This document shows, in pieces, positions 7,783 through 15,906 of a stretch of DNA of 64,000 nt; positions within the stretch are counted from its first letter, which is position 1, and the number at the start of each line of letters is the position of its first letter. The notes under the pieces were generated by a model. The model ran no database searches. It saw nothing but the letters and a program-made list of their open reading frames with translations, and was not told the origin of the DNA. The translations under genes and the position numbers were made by a program. Source of the stretch: CAZGDB01 sp964524705 (GTDB lineage Bacteria > Pseudomonadota > Gammaproteobacteria > Berkiellales > Berkiellaceae); contig CAZGDB010000004.1 of the NCBI GenBank assembly GCA_964524705.1, forward strand, positions 5,029 through 69,028, read 5' to 3'.

Positions 7783-9192
7783 ATGTCCATTTTAAAACGT
7801 TATTTTACACATCGGCCGGTTCCTGCACTCTTAAAAGACAGTAAACACGCTGACCTAGTGCGCTCTTTAAGTGCAACACAGTTAATTTTAATTGGGATTG
7901 GGGCAATTATTGGCGCAGGGATCTTCGTGATTACTGGAACTGCGGCGGGCGCGCATGCGGGCCCTGCAATAACCCTTTCCTTTGTACTCGGTGGCATTGC
8001 ATGTGGCATAGTAGGGTTATGTTATGCAGAACTGGCTTCCATGATCCCAATTTCAGGTGGAGCCTATACTTTTACCTATGCAGCCTTTGGGGAACTGATG
8101 GCTTTTTTGATCATGGGGATGGTCTGTTTAACCTATGGTATTGGATCTGCATCCGTAGCCAGTGGTTGGTCAGGCTATATGATGAGTTTATTAGCTGATT
8201 ATCACATAACCCTGCCAGCAGCATTAAGTCCCTTAACCGGGGCACCTATTTTTGATTTGCCCGCTTTTATTATTGTATGGATTGTCAGTGCTATTTTATA
8301 TCGTGGCACACAGGCAGCAGCATGGTTTAATACCCTTATCGTCTTTATTAAAATGTCAGTGTTATTATTATTTGTAGCCATTGGTGCATTTTTTGTAACC
8401 CCTGCTAACTGGACACCTTTTATTCCACCTAACACTGGTGTAATGGGACAATTTGGTCTCTCTGGTATTATTTCAGGAACTGCTGTGGTGTTTATTGCAT
8501 TCACTGGTTTTGATGCCGTAGCGAATACTGCCCAAGAAGCTAAAAACCCTCAACGTAGTGTTCCAATTGGAATATTAGGTTCTTTAAGTATTTGTGTACT
8601 CCTCTATATAGCTATTGCAGGCGTGCTTACCGGGATTGTCCCTTATACCCAACTGAATGTCCCTCAACCTATGGCCTTAGCCGTCGATGCGATGCGTTTA
8701 CCATGGTTTGCCTTATTTATTAAAATTGGTGCGATTGCAGGGCTGACATCAGTCATATTAGTGATGCTCTACAGCACTATTCGTACGCTATACGCAGCAG
8801 TCAATGATGGGTTATTGCCTCAATACTTTTCAGGGGCACATAAAATATTTCACACCCCCCATAAACTCACACTCGCTTTAACACTTCCGGTCTCTTTTAT
8901 TGCAGCGACTTGTCCATTGGCAGATCTGGTACGACTCGCAAATTTTGGGACTCTGGTAACATTTGCCACCGTATGTTTATCAACCATTTTTTTACATTAT
9001 CGTATTCCAGGTACGCATCGTTCCTTTCACTGCCCTGGCATGCCTTGGTTACCCGGTATAGGAGTCAGCTTATTACTGCTCTTATTATGGGCACTCCCAT
9101 TACGTACCTTTATGCATGCTGGGATCTGGACTGCAATATTATTAATACTCTATTTTGGGTACAGTCAATTTAACAGTCATGTCAAACGGTAA
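7783..9192 (+). CDS. Amino acid permease (APC superfamily, CAT/YfnA-like)
   Basis: A 469-residue inner-membrane transporter with about 12 hydrophobic segments. The first transmembrane segment has the APC signature IGIGAIIGAGIFVITG, where the unwound helix binds the amino acid carboxylate. The conserved GGIACGIVGLCYAELASM and PISGGAYTFTY blocks follow, and FIAFTGFDAVANTAQEAKNP (about 237-256) matches the sixth segment and loop of CAT-type permeases. The substrate is probably one or more amino acids taken from the environment or host; cationic amino acids are typical but not proven. It begins 65 bases after psd and is convergent with the ATPase gene ending at 9198, with only 5 bases between stops. 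Confidence 0.88.
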   Translation: MSILKRYFTHRPVPALLKDSKHADLVRSLSATQLILIGIGAIIGAGIFVITGTAAGAHAGPAITLSFVLGGIACGIVGLCYAELASMIPISGGAYTFTYAAFGELMAFLIMGMVCLTYGIGSASVASGWSGYMMSLLADYHITLPAALSPLTGAPIFDLPAFIIVWIVSAILYRGTQAAAWFNTLIVFIKMSVLLLFVAIGAFFVTPANWTPFIPPNTGVMGQFGLSGIISGTAVVFIAFTGFDAVANTAQEAKNPQRSVPIGILGSLSICVLLYIAIAGVLTGIVPYTQLNVPQPMALAVDAMRLPWFALFIKIGAIAGLTSVILVMLYSTIRTLYAAVNDGLLPQYFSGAHKIFHTPHKLTLALTLPVSFIAATCPLADLVRLANFGTLVTFATVCLSTIFLHYRIPGTHRSFHCPGMPWLPGIGVSLLLLLLWALPLRTFMHAGIWTAILLILYFGYSQFNSHVKR

Positions 9193-9197
9193 CCCTA

Positions 9198-10634
9198 CTA
9201 TGGCGTATCAAATATTTCACTAAAATCAATCGTTTTGAAAAAATAGTCAGCTGCAACTAAATTTTCATGCACCCCATTGGCATGTATCAAAATCGGCCGG
9301 CAAGAAAGCCCTTTCGGCCGATTTAATCTGGCAATTTTTTGCGTCACTTCTTCAATAATTTTACTACCTGAAACCGGGTTTTTAAAAAATTTAATCTCAC
9401 AAACATAAAGAGACCCACCCCGAGTTTGAATCATATAATCAATTTGACATCCCGCCTGCCTCATTGTTTTCTTCTGAAAAAATGGGTTTTCAGAAACAAT
9501 GTCGTCTGGCTTAATTTCTAACATTTTCCAGATATAAGGTCGATTATTTAAAACCAAGTTTTCAAACTGCAACGCAAGAATAGAATCCCATGCTGGCAAG
9601 CTAGACACAGATTTAAATTCAAAACTGTGTCTTTCAATTTTTTGTTTGTATTTATAAATATATTTTAAATAAAATCTTAGATAATTATCACTCAGTCGAT
9701 ACCGACTCATTCTTTTATCTTGGCCTGTTTTGAGGTCCCACGTATGATCTTTTTTTATAAAACCAGATAATTCTAATTCTGCAAGATAATCTAACATTCT
9801 CCCCGAGGGCTCTTTATGGAGTACTTCACAGATTTCTATAAACTCTTTTGGCCCCATTGCTAAACTTTCTACAATCGCTTTATAAAAATCACTCTTGGTT
9901 AAAAAGACACTCTGAAAAAGACGATCAAACTCATCCACCAACAAAGCCCCTTGGCTAAAACAAAGATTTTTAATGTTCATTTCCGCTTCAAGTGTAGGAT
10001 CTATTTCTTCCAAATATCTTGGCACCCCTCCCGTCACAGAAAGGATTTTAAATTTTTCCATAGGAGAAAGCATGGCATTTTTTTTACCCCAAAATTGTTG
10101 ACAATCTTTTAAGGGTAATTCACCCAATGTCAAAGTCAAGGAGATGCGCCCTACAAAGCCAGTACTGCTGAGTATGTTTTTTTCTATCCAAGAAGAAGCA
10201 GAACCACACAAGATAAGAATCAGTTGATCATTTTTTTTAAAATGCAAATCCCAAGCATTTTTCAGCTTGCCTAAAAAATCAGAATCTGCAGAACCCATCC
10301 AAGAGATCTCATCAAACAAAATAACAACTCTGCCTTCTTTTGCTTTTTCTGCTAACATCCAAAAAAGGTCATTCCAATCTTGTGCAATAATTTTTGGCAA
10401 TCCTTGCTTACCCAATTGGCTGGCAAATTCATCCCGTTGGGATTGTGCGGTTGTTTTCTCAGTCGGAGGTGTTCCTGAAAAACTATAAAAATGATAAGGC
10501 TTCGCAAATTCTTCTATTAAACGGCTTTTCCCAATGCGTCTTCTGCCACGCACTACCAATAAGGAAGCCGTTTTTTTGGTAAAAAAACGCCTTAAAGTCG
10601 CTAACTCCTCTGTTCGGCCAATAAAATTCGACAT
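9198..10634 (-). CDS. AAA/STAND-type ATPase with C-terminal PD-(D/E)XK nuclease-like domain (copy 1)
   Basis: A 478-residue protein of the archaeal-ATPase/DUF234 family. The N-terminal NTPase has Walker A GRRRIGKS (Lys36) and Walker B VVILFDEISW (Asp108, Glu109), followed by the sensor-like LILCGSASSW. A winged-helix region spans roughly 245-320. The C-terminal domain has Asp399 in GCQIDY and Glu413-x-Lys415 in VCEIKFF, the core of a PD-(D/E)XK nuclease fold. Biological function in bacteria is unknown. AGGGG at good spacing supports the start. A paralogue lies at 55282-56736 with the same domain order. Directly upstream, from 10666, lies an array of alternating half-sites that overlaps the likely promoter. 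The flanking MarR-GNAT wreck suggests an accessory island. Confidence 0.85.
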   Translation of the reverse strand: MSNFIGRTEELATLRRFFTKKTASLLVVRGRRRIGKSRLIEEFAKPYHFYSFSGTPPTEKTTAQSQRDEFASQLGKQGLPKIIAQDWNDLFWMLAEKAKEGRVVILFDEISWMGSADSDFLGKLKNAWDLHFKKNDQLILILCGSASSWIEKNILSSTGFVGRISLTLTLGELPLKDCQQFWGKKNAMLSPMEKFKILSVTGGVPRYLEEIDPTLEAEMNIKNLCFSQGALLVDEFDRLFQSVFLTKSDFYKAIVESLAMGPKEFIEICEVLHKEPSGRMLDYLAELELSGFIKKDHTWDLKTGQDKRMSRYRLSDNYLRFYLKYIYKYKQKIERHSFEFKSVSSLPAWDSILALQFENLVLNNRPYIWKMLEIKPDDIVSENPFFQKKTMRQAGCQIDYMIQTRGGSLYVCEIKFFKNPVSGSKIIEEVTQKIARLNRPKGLSCRPILIHANGVHENLVAADYFFKTIDFSEIFDTP

Positions 10635-10665
10635 GTCTGCCCCTGAAGTTATCTCTACAAAGCAC

Positions 10666-10798
10666 CAAAAGTCTTTTTATTGATCCAAAACAGCCTATCT
10701 TTTTGGATCAATAAAGAGTCAAAAGTCTTTTTATTGATCCAGAATAGCATTCTTTTTTGGATCAATAAAGAGTCAAAAGTCTTTTTATTGATCCAAAA
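10666..10798. repeat. 54-bp tandem repeat array with five alternating TTATTGATCC half-sites
   Basis: Two full 54-base units start at 10666 and 10720 and a partial third at 10774. Within them the half-site TTATTGATCC occurs forward at 10677-10686, 10731-10740 and 10785-10794, and inverted (GGATCAATAA) at 10705-10714 and 10759-10768. Start-to-start steps are 28, 26, 28 and 26 bases. The nearest half-site is 43 bases from the start codon of the ATPase gene. Every half-site contains a GATC. Read on the minus strand, TTGACT boxes (rc at 10717-10722 and 10771-10776) sit between half-sites, so the array probably overlaps the promoter. This looks like a multi-site operator or recognition array for the adjacent protein (inference). 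Confidence 0.85.
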
Positions 10799-11044
10799 TT
10801 GCCGTACACCCTTAAAACAATCCTTATGTCGAGAAAATAAGTACTTATAATATCTATAATTAGAGAAAACTACTGGTATACTAGATTATTATGCGTATAC
10901 ACTATTCTGAAGCTGACCTACTACCCGATTGGCTGAATAAACACAACAGAAAGCCCTTACCAGAGGCTCAATGGTAGCTAGTTTTAGAGATGCATAAACA
11001 AAACTTTAGTTGAACTACTTAAACGATGCCTGCAGCATTTCTAA
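10799..11044. other. Gene-free stretch between the repeat array and the MarR-GNAT remnant
   Basis: I see no intact gene here. A 28-codon open stretch from the ATG at 10891 ends at a TAG and has no recognisable match. TATACT near 10877 could be an old promoter element for the broken regulator downstream. The N-terminal HTH part expected for the MarR-GNAT gene cannot be found in any frame, so this segment is probably decayed sequence. Confidence 0.5.
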
Positions 11045-11810
11045 AGCTTTGCTGTTGTCTGGGTGGCTATTTTAGTTAACCTAGAAAAATCCACGATTAG
11101 TCGCATCCTCAAAAAATTAACTGCGGATAAATTAGTCACTATAAAAACAGAGATTGCAGACCAGCGCTTTAAACGGGTCTCGCTCACTCCAAAAGGTAAA
11201 CAAGTCGTCACCAACATCAATCAGACTGCTAATACCCAGGTCTATAGCGCCCTGGAGCAACTCTCTGCAACAGAACGGGACATTGCTGAGCGTGGCATCG
11301 CCCTTTATACCAAGGCCCTCAAACTTGCACGCATTAAAACTGAATACGCGATTCGTCTGGTACAAAAAAAAGATAATGAAGCATTAACGCTACTGATTAA
11401 AAAAACCNNNNNNNNNNCATACTCCTGTGGTAAAAAAAGATTATATTTTGATTCATAATGCCCGTTTTTGGTCGCTATTTTTAACAAACTCTTCCCAAAT
11501 GTAAAATCCTTTTCATTAAGATCAGAGTGCCATGCATGCCCCACTCGTGGATGCAACCCCAGGAATATGCGAACTCCAAAAAATGTATTTTTTAACTGAG
11601 GTGAGAGGACTGGGGTTAGGCAAAATCCTATTACAGCATCTCCTGGCGCATGCCACATCTCTAGGGTATACACAATGTTATCTTGAGACTTTACATACTA
11701 TGGAAAAAGCCAATATGCTGTACAAAAAATGTGGTTTTATGCTGCTAGAACAGCCACTGGGGGATACGGGACATTATAATTGTGATGCGTGGTATCTCAA
11801 AAAATTATAA
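11045..11810 (+). pseudogene. Broken MarR-GNAT fusion gene
   Basis: Parts of a known bifunctional architecture, an N-terminal MarR-type winged helix fused to a GNAT acetyltransferase. 11063-11405 encodes the MarR recognition helix and wing (NLEKSTISRILKKL, RVSLTPKGKQ) and the first GNAT strand (YAIRLVQKKDNEAL). An in-frame TAA at 11042 cuts off the expected first 50 or so residues. After the ten N, about 110 bases have no match. GNAT coding then resumes in another frame at 11532 (ICELQKMYFL, RGLGLGKILL as the acetyl-CoA loop, QCYLETLHTMEKAN) to the stop at 11810. Either a true pseudogene or partly an assembly fault at the gap; the N-terminal loss is independent of the gap. Confidence 0.75.
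11408..11417. other. Assembly gap (ten N)
   Basis: Ten consecutive N, the usual placeholder for a scaffold join of unknown length. It falls inside the MarR-GNAT remnant, so the order, spacing and frame of the two sides are not reliable. Confidence 0.99.
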
Positions 11811-11833
11811 TGCTATGCCCCACAAATCCTAAG

Positions 11834-11867
11834 CAAAAAAAAGGGAGCCGAAGCTCCCCTTTTTTTT
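11834..11867. terminator. Bidirectional rho-independent terminator
   Basis: Stem GGGAGC at 11843-11848, loop CGAA, and GCTCCC at 11853-11858, flanked by an A-run on the left and a T-run on the right. It can therefore end transcription from both sides: the GNAT remnant on the plus strand and the ATP/ADP translocase gene on the minus strand. Confidence 0.85.
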
Positions 11868-11879
11868 CAACACCCGCTA

Positions 11880-13376
11880 TTAGTAGCTGTGTTGTGCAAT
11901 TTGCTTCTTATACTCAGTGCTTAAAGCTTTTACGGCATAAACCCATAAAATCATAATCACAAAGAAGATGGATGCAAAATACGGTGTTGCTTCTGCAAAC
12001 GTATACGTTGGTAACAACATAAAGAACGTAGACTGGATAATGCCGCCTCCGGATTTACCAAAACGCGCACCCACAACGTCCACTGCTGCTTTACCTTTAC
12101 TCTTGAGTTCATCATCCAACGGGATGTAGGCCATCTCTTTGGTAGAGTCAAACAAGGAATACTTTGTTGCTTTACTTAAAACATTTTGAATCATACCCAC
12201 TACTACGGCCATCGCTAAAGGACCAGAAGCAAATAAACCAGTTAAGTAGAGCGCCAACACGTCATCAAATAATACAAACCCGAAGAATGCGATACCGGTT
12301 AATAGAATCATAATCGGTGTCAACATCGCAGCTACGCCCCAAGTTACACGTCTTAAGATATTACTTCCGACGATCATAAACAAGATAGCTGCACCACCCT
12401 GCCATGCTTGGAACCAAGCCATGTACATGGTGTATTCTTCTTTAGTAGGATAAAGCTCTTTAATTTTCGCTTTCCAAACACCTTCCACTAAGTTAATGGA
12501 CACGCCATAAGCGATTACTAATAGTACGATCAACCCTAGGTACTTAGAAGAGAAGATTAACTTAAAGCTTTCACTCAAAGATAACTTTGCTTTACTCTTC
12601 TTGGTCTTCCCGCCTGCTGGACTATAAAGTGCAGGATCAGTTAACACATGCTTGTTAATCCAGGCATATAAACCAATCACAATCAGACCACTGAAGATTA
12701 CAATCAGCAATACAGGAATAAACTTCAACTCTTCTGCCACAAAATGTGCATCTTTATGCAAGAAAGTAGTCAAAATCAGTGCTGTCAACGGTAATGCAAA
12801 GTTGCCTAACAAGCCAAACATAGAATAGAAACGTTTAGCTTCTTCAGTTTTGGTGATCTGATTTGCAAACTGCCAGAACAGCAAACTTAACATCATACTG
12901 CCCCAAAGTTCTGCAAACACATAAAACGTTGCATAACTCCAATGACCCGCTACTTTAATAAACCATTGAAAAGTAGGATACGCCTCTGACCATTGTGCGA
13001 TCACAGTAGGATTAGGGTGCACTAATTCAGGATTGGGATATAAAAAGAATGCAAAAAATGCAAAATAAGCCAAGAAGAAAGACGTAACTGCGTAGAATAC
13101 CTTTTGCATACTCATCATGTTACAAAGCTTGGCATACAAGACCATAGCAACCACTGCCATAGGTAACACTGCATAAGTTTTTAGGAAGCTAATGGATTCA
13201 GGACCAATAGCGGTTACAACAAATCCATCTTTAATGGAACGTAACATAGAATAATTTAATAAAATGCAGAACATCATTGCGGCCATCGGCAAGAATTTCT
13301 TATTCTCTTTCCATTCTATAGGCCAAAAGATTTTTCTGAGTTCTGCCATACAACGCTGCGTCTTCGATGCGGTCAT
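11880..13376 (-). CDS. tlc: ATP/ADP translocase (NTT/Tlc family nucleotide transporter)
   Basis: A 498-residue protein with about 12 hydrophobic segments, the size and layout of Rickettsia Tlc1 and Chlamydia Npt1. These exchange host ATP for bacterial ADP across the inner membrane, or import nucleotides. The first segment and loop carry the family block NYSMLRSIKDGFVVTAIG, with Lys49-Asp50 corresponding to substrate-binding residues known in plant and rickettsial carriers. KTEEAKRFYSMFGLLGN and the late block SLFDSTKEMAYIPLDDELK also match the family closely. The family is almost confined to obligate intracellular bacteria and plastids. A near-consensus promoter lies 50-80 bases upstream and a strong terminator directly downstream, so it is a single-gene unit. 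Exchange versus uptake mode, and which nucleotides, cannot be told from sequence. Confidence 0.93.
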   Translation of the reverse strand: MTASKTQRCMAELRKIFWPIEWKENKKFLPMAAMMFCILLNYSMLRSIKDGFVVTAIGPESISFLKTYAVLPMAVVAMVLYAKLCNMMSMQKVFYAVTSFFLAYFAFFAFFLYPNPELVHPNPTVIAQWSEAYPTFQWFIKVAGHWSYATFYVFAELWGSMMLSLLFWQFANQITKTEEAKRFYSMFGLLGNFALPLTALILTTFLHKDAHFVAEELKFIPVLLIVIFSGLIVIGLYAWINKHVLTDPALYSPAGGKTKKSKAKLSLSESFKLIFSSKYLGLIVLLVIAYGVSINLVEGVWKAKIKELYPTKEEYTMYMAWFQAWQGGAAILFMIVGSNILRRVTWGVAAMLTPIMILLTGIAFFGFVLFDDVLALYLTGLFASGPLAMAVVVGMIQNVLSKATKYSLFDSTKEMAYIPLDDELKSKGKAAVDVVGARFGKSGGGIIQSTFFMLLPTYTFAEATPYFASIFFVIMILWVYAVKALSTEYKKQIAQHSY

Positions 13377-13426
13377 GATCGTTTTTCTCTTTATTTAGGG
13401 GTTAAACATAGCTGTTAAGGTTCCAA

Positions 13427-13455
13427 CTTATACGCCCAACACACTAAAAAGTCAA
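13427..13455 (-). promoter_or_regulatory. Strong sigma70 promoter of the ATP/ADP translocase gene
   Basis: On the minus strand TTGACT (13455-13450) is followed after exactly 17 bases by TATAAG (13432-13427). The start codon is 50 bases downstream of the -10 box. This is among the best promoter matches in the window, which fits a highly expressed carrier. Confidence 0.65.
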
Positions 13456-13512
13456 GCCTAACAACTCAAATTTTTAGGTTAGCAACTTCTGTTTTGTTAT
13501 TTGATAAACTAA

Positions 13513-14004
13513 TTATACAGCTAAAAGTGGTAAATATTCCGGTGTATGTTGTACCAAAGCACAAAATTTTAAAAAATCCGTCGTTAATACCCCAATAGTT
13601 CTGTCATTTCTTAATGGATGGAAGTTAACGTACTCATATTCTAAAAATCCAGGATCCAACAAAAAACATATTTTCTGCTCTATGTCTTGCAGCAACCCAA
13701 AGGGGGTGACCGCACCCGGGAGCACGCCTAACAAGCGCAATAAATCGGGTGCACTGGCAAACGACAGTCCGCCTTTACCATACACTTTAGAAAGTGCCTT
13801 CAGGTTTAAAATCCGCTCCGCTAATAAGCTAACTAAAAAACATTGCCCTTTGCGGTCTTTTAAAAATAAATTTTTACTGCTGGCTCCTGGGATCTGTGCC
13901 TCAAACGCTGCTGCATCTGCGACTGTAAAAAAAGGCGCGTGTTCATAAAGAACATACGGTAATTGATGTTGCTCTAAAAACGCCAATAAATCATCGTAAT
14001 GCAT
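13513..14004 (-). CDS. YbaK/ProX-type aminoacyl-tRNA deacylase (Ala-tRNAPro editing)
   Basis: A free-standing editing protein of 163 residues, resembling ProXp-ala/PrdX, which hydrolyses alanine wrongly attached to tRNA-Pro. The family blocks are present: YEHAPFFTVADA near 20-31, GASSKNLFLKDRKG with the catalytic-site Lys44, LSFASAPDLLRLLGVLPGAV near 80-98 and VNFHPLRNDRTIGV near 126-139. ProXp-ala is typical, but the YbaK fold also includes deacylases for Cys or Ser, so the exact tRNA is inferred. It starts 7 bases after the stop of kup on the same strand, so the two are probably co-transcribed. Confidence 0.85.
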   Translation of the reverse strand: MHYDDLLAFLEQHQLPYVLYEHAPFFTVADAAAFEAQIPGASSKNLFLKDRKGQCFLVSLLAERILNLKALSKVYGKGGLSFASAPDLLRLLGVLPGAVTPFGLLQDIEQKICFLLDPGFLEYEYVNFHPLRNDRTIGVLTTDFLKFCALVQHTPEYLPLLAV

Positions 14005-14011
14005 ACCGTTA

Positions 14012-15871
14012 CTAAATTTTATATCTCACGCCTAATTCTATCACGGATTTATCAGGAATTTTATAAAACTCATATGCCGCTAATGCATTTTTAGATAAAA
14101 AGATATACAACTGCTCTGCAAATCCTTTTAATATTGGGTGCGCAGAAGTCACAGCCACCCCATGACTTAAATAAATAGAAATATCTTCTGTGCGTTGCAA
14201 CAAGCCTTGTTTATATGCACAGGCAATAATTTTATTCAAATTCGGAATTTGTTTAAACCCAAACCGTGCTGTAAGCACAAAAGTATGATCATTAATCACT
14301 TCAATGCTAAAGCTTTTTTTCTTAGAAATACGTGGTTTAGGACTTACCACAACAGACACAAACAATATTTTTTCATGTAATAATTTATTATGCTTTAACT
14401 GCACCAACAACGAACTCGGGACTTGATTAGGGTCTCTCGTCATAAAAATAGCTGTTCCTGGAATTTTCGCATTATAACGTTGCTCATATTCATTCATGTA
14501 GGTAATCAAATTATTCTCTAAAATAGTGCGCTGTGCATATAATGCTTGTGTCCCACGATGCCAAACCCAAATAAGATATAAAACACTTATTGTAATTAAT
14601 ACAGTAAACCAGGCACCTTCAAAGAATTTCGCAAAATTAGTTAATATAAACAATGTATCTAATAAAAACAGTGGTATAAAAACCATCATTAACCTTAATT
14701 TTGACCATTGCCATTCATAACGTGCCCACAAGTAAATCAAGATCGTCGTAATTAACATTACCCCAGAAATACTAACCCCATAAGCAGTTGCTAAATTTGC
14801 TGATTGTTCAAAATGCCATACTGCTGTTATGGTTAACACATATAACAAATGACTAATAATGGGTACATAAACTTGTCCAATTTGTCTATAAGAAGTATGA
14901 AGTACTTTCATGCGAGGTAAATGATTCAACATAATCGCTTGCCATGCTAATGAAAACACGCCTGAGATCACCGCTTGAGAGGCAATAATAGTGGCACATG
15001 TTGAAAGCATTAATAACGGATATAGTAAGGCTTCTGGTGCTAATAAATAAAAAGGGTTCGCAATAGCAGTAGGATTATCTAACAACAATGCACCTTGTCC
15101 AAAATAATTCACGACCAAACAAGGAAACACAAAAAAGGTCCACGCACGCATAATCGCGGTTTTCCCAAAATGACCCAGATCTGCATACAAAGCTTCACCA
15201 CCCGTGACTACCAGAAAAACGCCTCCTAAGGTCCATACTGCAACCGTCGTATTCTCCACAAAAAAAGCATAGGCATAATAGGGATTTAAAGCAGATAACA
15301 CTATGGGAGCGACAAAAATAGCGCATGCTCCTAAAATAGCTAAGGTATTAAACCAAACAATCATCACAGGTCCAAAATATAACCCTATCCGTCCACTGCC
15401 TTTTTTTTGAATCATAAACAGCAGCGTTAAAACACCAATGGCTAATAATGGGATATGTTGCGTCAATTGTGGAGAAACTAATTCCAGTCCTTCTAATGCA
15501 CCTAATACTGAAATTGCAGGGGTGATCACCCCATCCCCAAAAAATAAAGCTGCACCTAATAATCCAAACAGTACGGGCCACTGACTTTTCTTAAAATACT
15601 TTAGCCTACCAACTAAAGAGGAGAGTGCTAAAATGCCCCCTTCCCCTTGGTTATCCACCCTTAAAACCAAATTTACATATTTTAGAGTGATGACTAAAAA
15701 CAAAGTCCAAAAAAATAAACTTAGCAGACCTAAGATATTTCCAGGTGTCACAGAGAGTCCACCAATTAAAAAACAGCTTTTCAGTGCATACAGGGGGCTC
15801 GTCCCAATATCACCATAAACAACGCCTAGCGCGCCTAAATATAAAGCAGTAGTAGGTTTTGGAGATTGCAT
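14012..15871 (-). CDS. kup: Low-affinity potassium uptake protein Kup
   Basis: Proton-coupled K+ importer of the KUP/HAK/KT family in the inner membrane. Its 619 residues equal the E. coli Kup length (622). The N-terminal signature LGVVYGDIGTSPLYALK is intact. About 12 hydrophobic segments occupy the first 430 residues, with the conserved block RVDNQGEGGILALSSL near 72-87, FFGDGVITPAISVLGALEG near 110-128 and GGEALYADLGHFG near 223-235. The last 160 residues are hydrophilic and cytoplasmic as in the family. Followed after 7 bases by the tRNA-editing gene; the EpmA gene lies upstream on the same strand, 35 bases away. Confidence 0.95.
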   Translation of the reverse strand: MQSPKPTTALYLGALGVVYGDIGTSPLYALKSCFLIGGLSVTPGNILGLLSLFFWTLFLVITLKYVNLVLRVDNQGEGGILALSSLVGRLKYFKKSQWPVLFGLLGAALFFGDGVITPAISVLGALEGLELVSPQLTQHIPLLAIGVLTLLFMIQKKGSGRIGLYFGPVMIVWFNTLAILGACAIFVAPIVLSALNPYYAYAFFVENTTVAVWTLGGVFLVVTGGEALYADLGHFGKTAIMRAWTFFVFPCLVVNYFGQGALLLDNPTAIANPFYLLAPEALLYPLLMLSTCATIIASQAVISGVFSLAWQAIMLNHLPRMKVLHTSYRQIGQVYVPIISHLLYVLTITAVWHFEQSANLATAYGVSISGVMLITTILIYLWARYEWQWSKLRLMMVFIPLFLLDTLFILTNFAKFFEGAWFTVLITISVLYLIWVWHRGTQALYAQRTILENNLITYMNEYEQRYNAKIPGTAIFMTRDPNQVPSSLLVQLKHNKLLHEKILFVSVVVSPKPRISKKKSFSIEVINDHTFVLTARFGFKQIPNLNKIIACAYKQGLLQRTEDISIYLSHGVAVTSAHPILKGFAEQLYIFLSKNALAAYEFYKIPDKSVIELGVRYKI

Positions 15872-15906
15872 CCTGCACAGATTCCATAAAAACTCAGATT
15901 TTTAGC

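Noticed and set aside
9198..10634. Toxin-antitoxin or restriction-modification system
   Set aside because: No methylase or small antitoxin partner is present at either ATPase-nuclease locus, so such a label would be unsupported.
10666..10798. CRISPR-like array (regular repeats with short spacers)
   Set aside because: The stretches between half-sites are near-identical from unit to unit, the half-sites alternate in orientation, and no cas gene is near. The same holds for 55152-55259.
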